Shown one piece after another: positions 24,465 through 35,176 of a stretch of 64,000 nucleotides of DNA; position 1 is the stretch's first letter, and every line of letters begins with the position of its first letter. A program made the translations under genes and the position numbers. The notes beneath the pieces are model-generated. The model did no database searches and was not told the DNA's origin. It saw nothing but the letters and a program-made list of their open reading frames with translations. The stretch covers positions 1,984,001-2,048,000 of the forward strand of contig OZ241345.1 of NCBI GenBank assembly GCA_965200175.1, given 5' to 3'. The DNA comes from Azophilus sp026709365 (GTDB lineage Bacteria; Pseudomonadota; Gammaproteobacteria; Pseudomonadales; Azotimanducaceae).

Positions 24465-25604
24465 GTGGCCACACTGACTTTCATGACCCACACGCTCTTT
24501 GATCATGGAGCCAGCGAGCAACTCGCCAAGGTGCTCGGCCAGCACGGCATCCGGCGACCGCTGCTGTGCACGGACCCGGGTCTCGCGGAACTTGGCATGG
24601 TCGCCGAATTGGTGGGGCGGCTCGGCAACGACTGCGCAACCACGATCTTCGACCGAACGCCGGCGAATCCAACGGAGGCGGCCGTCAAGGCGGCGACGGA
24701 TCTGTACCGCCAAGCCGAATGCGACGGGGTGGTGGCGTTCGGCGGCGGCTCGTCGATGGACCTTGCCAAGGCCGTCGCGCTGGCGGTGACCCACGATGGC
24801 GACTTGCTCGGCTACACCGCCGGGCTGGGCGGCACGGCGAAGATCGGACCCGTTGCACCGCTGGTGGCCATCCCGACCACGGCCGGCACCGGCAGCGAAG
24901 TGTCGAGCGGCGCGGTCATCATCATGGACAACGGCGAGAAGCTCATTCTGGCAAGCCGCCACCTCGTGCCCCGCACCGCCATCTGCGACCCCGCCCTGAC
25001 CGCGGGCCTGCCCCCGCTGCTGACCGCCGCGACCGGCATGGACGCGATGACCCATTGCATCGAGGCATTGCTGTCGCCCCAGGTAAACCCACCGGCCGAG
25101 GCGGTGGCCTGCGACGGAATCGAGCGCGGCATCCGCGAGGCGCACCTGATTCGCGCCGTGCGCGACGGCAGCGACCGGGATGCCCGCTGGCACATGATGA
25201 TGGCTGCGGCCGAGGGCGCGATGGCGTTCAGCAAAGGCCTCGGCGCGGTTCACTCCATGAGCCATGCCTGCGGCGCGGACCAGACCTTAAGGCTCCACCA
25301 CGGAACCCTCAATGCGGTGCTTCTGCCGACTGTGCTCGACTTCAATCGAGACCATGTGGGCGAAAAACACGCACGACTCAACGCCGCGCTGGGCGTCGAT
25401 GCCGATGCGGACCCCGCCGAGTTCATTCGAGGGTTCAATGCGGATCTGGGCCTGCCCGGCAATCTCGGAGAGATGGGAATCCATGACGACTCCATTCCCG
25501 CCCTTGCCGAGCACGCAGCCAAGGATGTCTGCACGTTCACGAACCCCCGCCCCTGTTCCAAGGCGGATTACGAGGAACTGTTCGCAGTGGCTCTCGGAGA
25601 CTGA
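24465..25604 (+). CDS. Iron-containing (type III) alcohol dehydrogenase
   Basis: A 379-residue protein with the group III signature: VVAFGGGSSMDLAKA (NAD-binding), IPTTAGTGSEVSS, and metal ligands in MDAMTHCIEAL, GAVHSMSHACGA and LHHGTLNAVLLP. These enzymes normally use Fe2+ rather than zinc. The start is the GTG at 24465. Sharing a Zur-like operator with a zinc receptor suggests that it replaces a zinc-dependent dehydrogenase when zinc is scarce; that role is inference. Substrate unknown. Confidence 0.88.
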   Translation: MATLTFMTHTLFDHGASEQLAKVLGQHGIRRPLLCTDPGLAELGMVAELVGRLGNDCATTIFDRTPANPTEAAVKAATDLYRQAECDGVVAFGGGSSMDLAKAVALAVTHDGDLLGYTAGLGGTAKIGPVAPLVAIPTTAGTGSEVSSGAVIIMDNGEKLILASRHLVPRTAICDPALTAGLPPLLTAATGMDAMTHCIEALLSPQVNPPAEAVACDGIERGIREAHLIRAVRDGSDRDARWHMMMAAAEGAMAFSKGLGAVHSMSHACGADQTLRLHHGTLNAVLLPTVLDFNRDHVGEKHARLNAALGVDADADPAEFIRGFNADLGLPGNLGEMGIHDDSIPALAEHAAKDVCTFTNPRPCSKADYEELFAVALGD

Positions 25605-25623
25605 ATGGTCAGCTGCGTCTGCG

Positions 25624-26529
25624 TCAAGGCGTGACCAGCCGGGCGTCGAGGAGGCGGTAAACCACGCCAATCTCGCTTTGTCGCTGAGGTTCGAAGCGCC
25701 CCTCAAGCACCACCGGGTTCCAGGACACCTCAATGCCCTCGTTGGCCAACACCTCCACGGCGCCTGCCGGCCCGCCCGGCACATGGAAGAAGCAGCTGGG
25801 CGGGTTGGACGTGAGCAGGAACCTGAACTGCTTGAGATCAGGCTCCAGAGGCATCATGAAACCCGACAGCTTGACGGTCTGCCCGGCGCGCTCAGCGACT
25901 GCTTCGGGAAAATCGGCAACCAGCATCATCTCCTCGTAGCGGACCCGCGCTTGCATCAGGTCTTGCCAGGACAGGCCGCCTTCCACGATCGGAGGCATCG
26001 GGAATCCCGCCGCCTCCAAGCTGATGACGTTCACCAACAGCTCCGTGCCGGCTTCGCCAACCTTGACCTCCACGCGGTCCAAGCCCATCTGCCCGCCGAC
26101 CACTGCAAACTCAACCACGCCGTCCTCATCCGTGGTGGCCCGGGGCGACACTTCGTGGGGCTCCAGCAACAGGCTGGTGCCTTCGATGGAGAACGCGGGC
26201 GCAGCGTCCACGACCGGTTGGCCTTGCGCAGTTTCGACCCGGACGGCGAGGTAAGCGAAGTCCTGCTGCAGCAGGTCCACGACGTAGCGCCCCTGCTCAT
26301 CGACATAGCCGATCTCAGCCAGCACCTCGATCCTCAAGTCGGCAGCATCGACGGCTTCGACTGGGACGGCTGCCGGTTCCGGCGGCTCGGCTGCGAGCTC
26401 TTCGGCGGTCAAGCCGCTGCGCGGCGCCGTCCCCGCATCGCCGTAGCCTTCAACTTGGGCGGATGCGGGTGCGGCGAAGAGGAGAACGAAGGACCCGAAC
26501 AGTCCTGCCATGACCCACCTTTTGCTCAT
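25624..26529 (-). CDS. Periplasmic DUF3299-containing protein of the zinc-regulated ABC locus
   Basis: A 301-residue exported protein with a signal peptide ending near APASA. The N-terminal half carries a beta-rich domain (EIGYVDEQGRYVVDLLQ through VEVKVGEAGTELLV) and the C-terminal half matches DUF3299 (VKLSGFMMPLEPDLKQFRFLL, NPPSCFFHVPGGPAGAVEVL) with a conserved Cys. In Pseudomonas aeruginosa the zinc-responsive cluster PA4063-PA4066 also joins an ABC ATPase, an FtsX-like permease and a DUF3299 protein; this locus looks equivalent. Its ATG overlaps the permease stop as ATGA, making it the third gene of the operon. Molecular role unknown. Confidence 0.8.
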   Translation of the reverse strand: MSKRWVMAGLFGSFVLLFAAPASAQVEGYGDAGTAPRSGLTAEELAAEPPEPAAVPVEAVDAADLRIEVLAEIGYVDEQGRYVVDLLQQDFAYLAVRVETAQGQPVVDAAPAFSIEGTSLLLEPHEVSPRATTDEDGVVEFAVVGGQMGLDRVEVKVGEAGTELLVNVISLEAAGFPMPPIVEGGLSWQDLMQARVRYEEMMLVADFPEAVAERAGQTVKLSGFMMPLEPDLKQFRFLLTSNPPSCFFHVPGGPAGAVEVLANEGIEVSWNPVVLEGRFEPQRQSEIGVVYRLLDARLVTP

Positions 26530-27974
26530 CAGCCCTCCGCCAGCGTTCTGGCCACGTCGGTATGATACGCCTGCACGGCTGGCAGCGCCGCTGCCAGCGC
26601 GCCGACGCCGAACAGGCCGAACAGCAGCGCCGTCTCAGCCGGGATCCAGGTCCAGCCCGTCAAGGCGACGCCACGGGCGCTTTCCAGCCATCCGCCGATC
26701 AGCTCCATGGCAAGGTGTCCGGCCAGAAAACCAAGCGCCACGCCGAAGACCGACAGCAGCAGCCCCTCGAGAAGCAAAGCCCACAGCAATTCCCAGCGCG
26801 TTGCGCCCAAGCAGCGCAGCATCGCCAAGTCGCCCCGTCGCGCCCGCAGCGATCCGTAGAGTGCGGCGAACACCGAAAGCGCTGCGGCCAGGATCAGCAC
26901 CCAGGAGAAGGCGGTCAATCCGTCCAAACCGATCCCCACCAGCTGCAGGATCCGCGAGATCTCCATGGCCGGCGAGGCCGCTTGCAGGGCGCCGTCGGCG
27001 TTCACCTCGCGCGGCAGCGTCGTGGCCGCCAAAGGTGACCGATACCGAAGCAGCATGGCGGTGATTTCCCGATCCGCATCCGAATGGCCTTGGGCTGGAT
27101 GTTCGTGGGGCTCGTGATCCTCGCCTTCGTGGCCGTGGTTCCGCTCATCCTCATGGCCATGCTCATCCCCACTCTCGTGGTCGTGACCGTCCTTATGTCG
27201 GTGCTCGCTCTCGTCCCCGTGCCCATGCTCGTCCCCGTGATCGTGCTCGTCCCCGTGATCGTGCTCGTCCCCGTGATCGTGCTCATCCCCGTCCCCGTGC
27301 TCATCCCCGTCCCCGTGATCGCGCTCGTACCCGTGCTCGCCCTCGTGATCGTGCTGGCCCTGGTCGTGCAGTGCCCAGACGCTCTCCAAAGACGTGAGGA
27401 TCAGGCGATCAGCCACCGTTCCGGTCGGCTCCAGCACGCCGACAACCCGATAGGGGCTTGACTCATGGCTGTGACCGCCATCGACCAGACCATGGGCGCC
27501 CGCAAATCGGGAGCCGACCTCAAGCCCGGCGGACTGCGCGGCCGCCGATCCAGCAACCGCCTCCATCGGGTCGCTCCAGAAACTGCCCGCAGCCAAGCTC
27601 GCCCCATAGAGGTCGGCATAGGCCTTGGTGGTGCCCACGATGCGAAACCCTCGGTAGCTGTCGCCCAAGGAGAGCGGGATGGCGGTCGCCACCCGGGGGT
27701 CACTCGCCCAGCGCTCGGCTTGCTGCTGTTGGATGTTCCCAGGCGGGACGTCGGCATGGTAAACGGCGGCGAGCACCAGCTGCACCGGGCTGCCCTTGGC
27801 GCCAAGCACGAGATCGACGCCTCGGGCATCCCGGGACAGCGTCTCGGACAGTTGGGCGCCAGCCAGGAGCAGCAGCACGATGCTCGCCGTGCCGAGCGCC
27901 ATAAGCACGACGTTCACCGCCGAGGTGAGCGGTGACAGACCAAGGTTCGCAAAGGCCAGCCGCAGCCACGTCAT
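26529..27974 (-). CDS. ABC transporter permease (FtsX/MacB/LolC type) with His-rich periplasmic insert
   Basis: A 481-residue permease with one N-terminal transmembrane helix (TSAVNVVLMALGTASIVLLL), a large periplasmic domain, and three C-terminal helices (SWVLILAAALSVFAALYGSL, LLSVFGVALGFLAGHLAMEL, TALLFGLFGVGALAAALP), the MacB-like topology. The periplasmic domain contains a stretch of about 85 residues (27080-27360) dominated by His, Asp, Glu and Gly with repeats DEHDHGDEHDHGDEHDHGDEH, a likely metal-binding arm. The ATG at 27972-27974 overlaps the ATPase stop as ATGA. Such systems use ATP to move substrates out of the inner membrane or act as mechanotransmitters; here zinc homeostasis is implied by the Zur-like site and neighbours. 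Confidence 0.85.
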   Translation of the reverse strand: MTWLRLAFANLGLSPLTSAVNVVLMALGTASIVLLLLAGAQLSETLSRDARGVDLVLGAKGSPVQLVLAAVYHADVPPGNIQQQQAERWASDPRVATAIPLSLGDSYRGFRIVGTTKAYADLYGASLAAGSFWSDPMEAVAGSAAAQSAGLEVGSRFAGAHGLVDGGHSHESSPYRVVGVLEPTGTVADRLILTSLESVWALHDQGQHDHEGEHGYERDHGDGDEHGDGDEHDHGDEHDHGDEHDHGDEHGHGDESEHRHKDGHDHESGDEHGHEDERNHGHEGEDHEPHEHPAQGHSDADREITAMLLRYRSPLAATTLPREVNADGALQAASPAMEISRILQLVGIGLDGLTAFSWVLILAAALSVFAALYGSLRARRGDLAMLRCLGATRWELLWALLLEGLLLSVFGVALGFLAGHLAMELIGGWLESARGVALTGWTWIPAETALLFGLFGVGALAAALPAVQAYHTDVARTLAEG

Positions 27975-28624
27975 GGTTGCGCATCCATCTCGAACTCGCA
28001 ATCCAAGCGCCCGCGCACCCGCTGGTCATGGGTGACGACGACCAAGGCCGCGCCGACCGCCTGAGCGGACTCCTTCAGCAGTGCCAGCGCCCGTTCCGCA
28101 CTCCGGTCATCCAGCGCCGAGGTGGGCTCGTCGGCCATCACCAACTCAGGACCATGCACCAGCGCGCGCGCGATGGCGCTCCTTTGCGCCTGGCCTTGGC
28201 TGAGCGTTGACGGCTTGCGATGCTCAAGTCCCGCCAAGTCGAGACGCTCGAACAGCGCCTCGACCGCCGCCGGTTCGATTGGCGCTCTGGCCAAGCGTTG
28301 CGCAAGCAGCACGTTGTCGCGCACGGTCAGGGCGGGCAGCAGATGGAACCGCTGAAACACCAAGCCGATATGCTGCCCGCGGAACCGATCCAAGGCGGCC
28401 CCGCCCAACGCGGAAAGATCTTGGCCGAGAATCTCGATAGCGCCGGCGTTGGGACGAATAAGCCCCGCCAACAGATGGAGAAAGGTCGTCTTCCCGCAGC
28501 CGGAGGGGCCGATCACGGCCATGCTGTCACCGCGGGCCAAGCGACAGCGTTCAATGCTCAATACCGCCCGGCTCCCGTAGGAGAAGCGAAGATCGGCGAC
28601 GTCGATCGCGGGTGATCCGCTCAT
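27971..28624 (-). CDS. ABC transporter ATP-binding protein (LolD/MacB-like)
   Basis: A 217-residue ATPase. Walker A GPSGCGKTT, Q-loop in LVFQRFHLLPALTVRDNV (typical of LolD/MacB class), signature LSQGQAQR, Walker B ELVMADEPTSALD and the switch His in VVVTHDQRV. It is the first gene of the operon ATPase-permease-DUF3299 and the start lies about 50 bp from the Zur-like palindrome at 28674-28690. The partner permease is the next gene. Confidence 0.9.
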   Translation of the reverse strand: MSGSPAIDVADLRFSYGSRAVLSIERCRLARGDSMAVIGPSGCGKTTFLHLLAGLIRPNAGAIEILGQDLSALGGAALDRFRGQHIGLVFQRFHLLPALTVRDNVLLAQRLARAPIEPAAVEALFERLDLAGLEHRKPSTLSQGQAQRSAIARALVHGPELVMADEPTSALDDRSAERALALLKESAQAVGAALVVVTHDQRVRGRLDCEFEMDAQP

Positions 28625-28670
28625 GGCGTGGATTCAGCGTTCAAAGGCATTCTGTGTCTAGCCATCAACT

Positions 28671-28690
28671 GATGATATGTTATAACGTTT
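28671..28690. promoter_or_regulatory. Second Zur-like operator, between the ABC operon and DUF1826 gene
   Basis: GATGATATGTTATAACGTTT has the half-site TATAACGTTT seen in Zur boxes and a TGTTATAAC core. The dyad is shorter and less perfect than at 24411-24430. It lies in the 161-bp gap between the divergent ABC ATPase and DUF1826 genes, in an AT-rich patch of otherwise GC-rich DNA. Confidence 0.6.
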
Positions 28691-28785
28691 TGAGCTGGGC
28701 ACTAACGAGAGCACTATACTATGTCAGCGCAAAGCGGAAATGCCCCCTTCATTGGACGAATTCATGAAGCGGCGGGAGTGCGCCC

Positions 28786-29400
28786 ATGATGCGCCACCTG
28801 TTGGACGGACAAGCAGGCGACTTCGCCGCCATCTACGACGAGGATGTGGAACTGGTCAGCGTCGGGCGTCCCGCTTCCCTTGAGGCTCTGGCGGCGCAGT
28901 TGTTCGCATCGCGCCAAGTCGTGCAGGCGCAATGGGAGCAGGCTGCCGGTGACGCCGAAGCGCCACGGGCCGCCCTCTCCACCTCAATCGACGCCTATCG
29001 GCTTGGCGCGCTGGGTGAAGAGGTCGCGCTGGCCAGCGACCTGCTCAGCGAGCTGCTCGGCTGTCCGCGAATCGGCGTCCGCGTGACCACGCTGCGCGGT
29101 CCCATGTGCCCCCGTTTTCACGCCGATCAAGTGCCGTGCCGCCTGCTTATCACGGCCTACGGCCCCGGCACAGAATGGATTGCGAGCGATGACGTCAATC
29201 GCGCGCTGCTGGCTGACCACGCCACCGACGCACCGCCCATCCGAGCCGGCGGGGACATCAAGCGCCTGCCCGCGGGCGACTGGTCGCTGCTCAAGGGCGG
29301 CGCTTGGAGCGACCGGTTCGGCGGCGTGGTGCATCGATCTCCCCATGGGGCGAGCCAGCGGCTGCTGCTGTCATTGGATCCCATTTTCGCGGCCGTTTAG
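28786..29400 (+). CDS. DUF1826 domain-containing protein, zinc-limitation associated
   Basis: A 204-residue protein whose centre reads RGPMCPRFHADQVPCRLL then TAYGPGTEWI, the DUF1826 hallmark (a His-Asp pair followed by GPGTEW), reminiscent of a 2-oxoglutarate oxygenase-like fold. The C-terminus has the VVHRSPHG segment. DUF1826 genes are recurrent members of Zur regulons in proteobacteria, and a Zur-like palindrome lies about 100 bp upstream. Biochemical activity is not known. Start at the ATG 28786 (double Met). Confidence 0.8.
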   Translation: MMRHLLDGQAGDFAAIYDEDVELVSVGRPASLEALAAQLFASRQVVQAQWEQAAGDAEAPRAALSTSIDAYRLGALGEEVALASDLLSELLGCPRIGVRVTTLRGPMCPRFHADQVPCRLLITAYGPGTEWIASDDVNRALLADHATDAPPIRAGGDIKRLPAGDWSLLKGGAWSDRFGGVVHRSPHGASQRLLLSLDPIFAAV

Positions 29401-29411
29401 GGGACAGGACA

Positions 29412-29795
29412 CTAGGCTTGGGGCGGCGTCGGCCGAGTCAGAAGGAAAACGGCCACGCCCGCCAGAACGATGATCTGCGCGGCCAAGACCCACGCCGGGA
29501 CATCGGCCACCGCCGAAAGCGCCACGACCAGCGCCATGGCCGCCAGTGCGCTGAGCTTGGCCTTGGCCGATATGGCCCGATGCGCCCGCCAGTTCTCAAT
29601 CGGCGGACCCAGAATGCGGTGGTTGAGCAGCCAGGCGTGCAAGCGTTCCGAGCTTCTGGAGAAGCAGTAGGCGGCCAGAATCAGGAAGGGCGTGGTCGGC
29701 AGCAGGGGCAGCGCAACGCCAACGGTCCCCAAGCCCAGCGAGGTCCAGCCGAGCGCCATCCACAGGTGTCGGCGCGCCAACTGCGAAGCCGCCAT
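29412..29795 (-). CDS. DUF454 (YbaN-like) inner-membrane protein
   Basis: A 127-residue membrane protein with the DUF454 pattern: LWMALGWTSLGLGTVGVALPLLPTTPFLILAAYCFSRSS (overlapping short reads: GTVGVALPLLPTTPF is the hallmark), then helices in LSALAAMALVVALSA and VLAAQIIVLAGVAVFLL. Function unknown. The ATG at 29793-29795 overlaps the stop of the TlpA-like gene as ATGA, and it ends the operon 33616-29412; its stop is 11 bp from the convergent DUF1826 stop. Confidence 0.85.
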   Translation of the reverse strand: MAASQLARRHLWMALGWTSLGLGTVGVALPLLPTTPFLILAAYCFSRSSERLHAWLLNHRILGPPIENWRAHRAISAKAKLSALAAMALVVALSAVADVPAWVLAAQIIVLAGVAVFLLTRPTPPQA

Positions 29796-30235
29796 CAGCG
29801 CATGGCCGCCACGAGGCTGTCCAAGGTCTGCGGACCCGGAAGTTGGCCGCGCAGGTTGCCATCGGGGCCGATGATGATCGTCATGGGCAGCACCTCCGGC
29901 CAGTCGTAACCCCAAATCGAGCGCGGATCGTCAAGGGCAATGGGAAAGCGAATGTCCATCTTGGCGATCAGTTGCCGGAGCTCCTCGCCCTCAATGCCGT
30001 CAAAGTTGACGCCGATCACGGCGGCGGAAAGCGCTTCGTCCTCGTTGAGCGCGTTCAGCTCCTCAATTTCCGCCCAGCAGGGCGCGCACCACTCCGCCCA
30101 ATAGTTGATCACCAGCCAACGTCCCAGCCAAGCGTCCGCAACCTGGACGCTGCCGTCGGCAAAGCGCAGGCTCGGCTGCGCCTCGCATCCGTTGGCGCCA
30201 ATCATCAAAACAACCGCCAGAATCGCCTTTTTCAT
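29795..30235 (-). CDS. TlpA/ResA-like thiol-disulfide oxidoreductase, probably lipoprotein
   Basis: A 146-residue thioredoxin-fold protein. N-terminus MKKAILAVVLMIGANGCEAQ is a signal peptide with a possible lipobox ending at Cys17. The redox motif is WAEWCAPCWAEIEEL (CAPC), followed by the cis-Pro region EVLPMTIIIGPDG. It would reduce or isomerise periplasmic disulfides, for example during cytochrome maturation. The ATG at 30233-30235 is chosen over the longer frame to 30292, since the signal peptide begins there. Confidence 0.85.
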   Translation of the reverse strand: MKKAILAVVLMIGANGCEAQPSLRFADGSVQVADAWLGRWLVINYWAEWCAPCWAEIEELNALNEDEALSAAVIGVNFDGIEGEELRQLIAKMDIRFPIALDDPRSIWGYDWPEVLPMTIIIGPDGNLRGQLPGPQTLDSLVAAMR

Positions 30236-30248
30236 GGGCTTCAACAAG

Positions 30249-30568
30249 TTAGTGAATGATGGGCGGCGGCTCCGCCGGGGGTTCCGATTCATGCACGGCG
30301 AAGCGCCGAGTGCGGATCTGGCCGCGCAGCACGTCCGGCAACGCCTTCATGAAGGCGGCCATGTGCTCGGTCTGGTAGTGGGCGTTCAGAGTCGCCAGAT
30401 CCTCCCACTCCTGCATCAACAGCACCGTGTTGGCATCGCTTAAGCTGACGAAGAACTCATAGCTGATGCAACCGCTCTCCCGCAGGGTCTCCTGGGTCAT
30501 CCAGCGCAGCAGCGCCAACGCCTCGTCACGCTGCTCCGGCAGAATCGGAATCAAGCCCTGCACGATGA

Positions 30569-30572
<4 letters not shown>
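30249..30572 (-). CDS. Antibiotic biosynthesis monooxygenase (ABM) domain protein
   Basis: A 107-residue dimeric alpha-beta barrel protein: MIIVQGLIPILPEQRDEAL, then ESGCISYEFFVSLSD and LLMQEWEDLATLNAHYQTEHM, the ABM/YgiN pattern with the closing His. Members act as quinol monooxygenases or heme-degrading enzymes. The ATG at 30570-30572 overlaps the preceding synthetase stop (ATGA), so it is translationally coupled. The open frame further upstream is an antisense-frame artefact. Confidence 0.82.
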
Positions 30573-32455
<1,883 letters not shown>

Positions 32456-32479
32456 GGCCGTGTTTCCGCCATTGCCGGC

Positions 32480-33616
32480 TCAGCTGGCCGACACGGCGCC
32501 GGCGGCGCGCAACGCGGCGACCTCATCGGCGGTGAAGCCGCAATCGGCCAGCACCGCGGCGGTGTCCGCGCCGGGTGGGCGGGCGACTCCGGCTATGGTT
32601 GGCTCGGTGCGGCTGAAGCGAGGCGCGGGCGCCGGTTGGGTGACGCCATCGACCTGCACGAAGGTGCCGCGCGCATGGTTGTGCGGATGGCCGGGCGCTT
32701 CAAAGATGGATAGCACCGGCGCAAAGCACACGTCGGTGCCCTCCATGATGGCGCACCACTCATCCCGGCTCTTCTGCTTGAACACGGCCGCCAGCTCGGC
32801 CTTGCGGTCCGGCCAAAGGCTCGAGTCCATCTGCCGGGCAAAGCGTTCGGGATCGACGCCCGACTTCTCCACCAACAGGGCATAGAACTGCGGTTCGATG
32901 GAACCGATGCAGATGTGGCCGCCGTCCTTGGTCTCGTAGGTGTCGTAGAAGTGGGCGCCGGTGTCGAGCAGGTTAGTGCCGCGCCGGTCCTGGAAGGCCC
33001 CGCCCGCCGCCATGCTGAAGAACATGGCCATCAGCGAGGCCGCGCCATCGACCATCGCCGCATCCACCACCTGCCCCCGGCCGGACTTTTGCGCTTCGAG
33101 CAGCCCGCAGACCATGCCGAAGGCGAGATACATGCCGCCGCCGCCAAAGTCGCCCACCAGGTTGAGCGGCGGCACCGGCTTCTCCCCGGCGCGGCCAATG
33201 GCGTGCAGGGCGCCGGCCAAGCCGATGTAGTTGATGTCGTGGCCAGCCGCCTGCGCCATGGGGCCTGCCTGCCCCCAGCCAGTCATGCGGCCGTAGATGA
33301 GCTTTGGATTGCGGGCCAGGCATTCGTCCGGCCCGAGCCCCAGCCGCTCCGTAACGCCGGGACGAAAGCCCTCAAACAAGCCGTCGGCGGACTCCACCAG
33401 CCGCAGCACGGTCTCCACCCCTTCAGCGCACTTGAGATCCACGCCGACGGAGCGGCGGTTGCGCGCCAGGACATCCTTGGACGCCGCCGGGTTGGGACTG
33501 ATCCGATCCACGCGGATCACCTCCGCGCCCATGTCCGAAAGCATCATGCCGCAGAAGGGTCCGGGGCCGATGCCTGCCAGTTCAATGATGCGGTAGCCCG
33601 CCAACGGTCCTGCCAT
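32480..33616 (-). CDS. CaiB/BaiF-family protein, alpha-methylacyl-CoA racemase type
   Basis: A 378-residue member of the CaiB/BaiF superfamily. N-terminus GYRIIELAGIGPGPFCGMML and DMGAEVIRVDR are typical; the racemase signature is GHDINYIGLAGAL (catalytic His) and NLVGDFGGGGMYLA (catalytic Asp), as known for AMACR/Mycobacterium MCR. It would epimerise 2-methyl-branched acyl-CoAs for beta-oxidation. The family also contains the CoA transferases of the 3-hydroxypropionate bicycle, but the His/Asp pattern here favours a racemase. It heads a five-gene minus-strand operon. Confidence 0.9.
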   Translation of the reverse strand: MAGPLAGYRIIELAGIGPGPFCGMMLSDMGAEVIRVDRISPNPAASKDVLARNRRSVGVDLKCAEGVETVLRLVESADGLFEGFRPGVTERLGLGPDECLARNPKLIYGRMTGWGQAGPMAQAAGHDINYIGLAGALHAIGRAGEKPVPPLNLVGDFGGGGMYLAFGMVCGLLEAQKSGRGQVVDAAMVDGAASLMAMFFSMAAGGAFQDRRGTNLLDTGAHFYDTYETKDGGHICIGSIEPQFYALLVEKSGVDPERFARQMDSSLWPDRKAELAAVFKQKSRDEWCAIMEGTDVCFAPVLSIFEAPGHPHNHARGTFVQVDGVTQPAPAPRFSRTEPTIAGVARPPGADTAAVLADCGFTADEVAALRAAGAVSAS

Positions 33617-35004
33617 GTCAAGTCCTCCAACCCAACCCTCGAAAGCCGGGGGCGCGAGAGGGCCAGTTTAACGATGAAGCCAAAATCGCGAACTTGCTGC
33701 GACTGTGATTTGGCAAAAGGTCCATTCACCCAAGAGCTCGGCGAAATTCTTCTCGGAGAGCCAAGACCATGCGGTCGTGCATGTACGAGATGCTGAGACG
33801 TGGACGCCAGCTTTCCCCTAACTTCAACAGAATAACGTGAAATAAACAACATGTTGTTTTCATTGAGTTTAATTCCGAAAAATTCGGATTCGCATTTTAA
33901 GCGATAATAAGAAGATTCAAGCCCAGAATGGCAGGTAACGGGCGTACTTCTTGGAGCCGCCAACCGCTCGTTACGCGACTGGTAGCCGTCGATGAACCGC
34001 TCGACCGGCACAATCGGCTTACCGGGATTAGAAATCTCCATCCTGTCGCGATAGATCTCGACCACAACCGACGTGCCGCTGATGGAGAAGTCCTGATGGA
34101 TCAGGGCATTGGCCACAAGTTCGCGAACGGCAACTTCCGGCACAAGGGCTCCCATTCGCCGAAGCCCGTTTTCGATCACCTCACGCGGCAACTGCTTCAT
34201 CACGGAGCCAACCAAGTTCTGAAAACCCAAGGCGTAACCTTGTTTTTCAGTTTGATCCAATCGAGTTTCCAGCTTGGACCTGCCCGGATAGACAATGATC
34301 CGAGCGGCTTTGCGCTGCACGTCTGGAAAGTCTCGTAAGTTGCGGGCCAGCAAAAGAGCGCCAATCCGACGAATCGCGTGCGAGCCGGGCTCCCCATCAA
34401 TCAGCCGCTCGGCAACCAGCCTTTCGACGTTTCGCGCCGGCTCCTCGGAGCAAGGCAGGCCTATCAGCTCGAAGTAAGCCTCCAAGTCCAACAGTTCCGC
34501 CACTTGGTCAGTGCTCAAACTCGTCTTCGAGTGCCCTTCAAGCCAATCCGGCTCGCCTTCCGCGAAAATTGCCCTAAGCCGGTCCTCGCTCATGGCAACC
34601 AAGGAAGACCCCGACCGCATCAAGTATCGGCCATCCAAGTGATAAGCCGTACCTTGTGGCCGTGACGGAGCTTGGAACACCAGCACCCGCCCCTTGGGAT
34701 GCCACACCTCCTCAACATCCACACGAAATCCAATTTTTTGAAACAGTCTTTCCTGGGTTTTCACAAGGTCCGGGAAAGCGCTTGTGCCAATAATCGCCCT
34801 CGGTGGCTTGTCGGAGACGCCAAGCAGTAGATGGCCTCCACCTTCGTTGGCAAGCGCAACGCAGTACTGGTTCAACTTTTCCGTCGAGAAACTCACCTTG
34901 GCCTCTTTGAACTCCAGCCGCTGGTGCTCCGAGGAAGCCCCGAGCCATTCATCAATCTGCCTATGCGTGACCGCCAACGTCCCAACCTCTTCCCACTTCG
35001 TCAA
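33544..35004 (-). pseudogene. AlbA_2/Schlafen-like ATP-binding protein, 3'-truncated
   Basis: The frame opens MTKWEEVGTLAVTHRQIDEW and has the AlbA_2 (divergent AAA_4) domain: ESxxLEFKEAK-like HQRLEFKEAKVSF, ALANEGGGHLLLGVSD; then helical and GHKL-like parts VRELVANALIHQDFS and DRMEISNPGKPI. Homology-like sequence ends about residue 349 (RNERLA, near 33958). After that the frame runs through the direct repeat at 33815-33923 and into the racemase gene, giving an unrelated tail, so the native C-terminus is missing. Base composition is lower in GC than the neighbours. Members act as regulators or defence/mobile-element proteins. Probably inactive or altered. Confidence 0.7.
33815..33923 (+). repeat. 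Left direct repeat flanking the AlbA_2 gene
   Basis: CCCCTAACTTCAACAGAATA and the following bases to GTTTAATTCCGAAAAA (33815-33882) match 35177-35244 almost perfectly; weaker similarity continues to 33923 (TTTTAAGCGATAATAAG). The copy has the dyad AACAACATGTTGTT at 33846-33859. The repeat is AT-rich against the local background. The two copies are in the same orientation and enclose about 1.25 kb. Confidence 0.85.
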
Positions 35005-35176
35005 CCAAGCGCCTTCTGGTTGTGCAACATTCGAACTCCACCGAAGCGCATGATATGGCTTTGCCCTTGGTCGTCAATTCAAACGAGTGTCGCAATGCAG
35101 AGGTGACCGGCAGCCCGGACAGGGTGCTGGAATGGAACGCTTTCCATGTCCAACCCCCCTCCCCCAACCATGCTTC

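Noticed and set aside
27084..27461. Apparent highly hydrophobic membrane protein on the plus strand
   Set aside because: Antisense of the His-rich loop of the permease; the Val-Leu-Ile repetition comes from reversing GAT/GAC/CAC/CAT codons.
32480..33616. CaiB-family gene as a mesaconyl-CoA transferase completing the 3-hydroxypropionate bicycle
   Set aside because: The His and Asp motifs match alpha-methylacyl-CoA racemases, so assigning a bicycle transferase is not justified.
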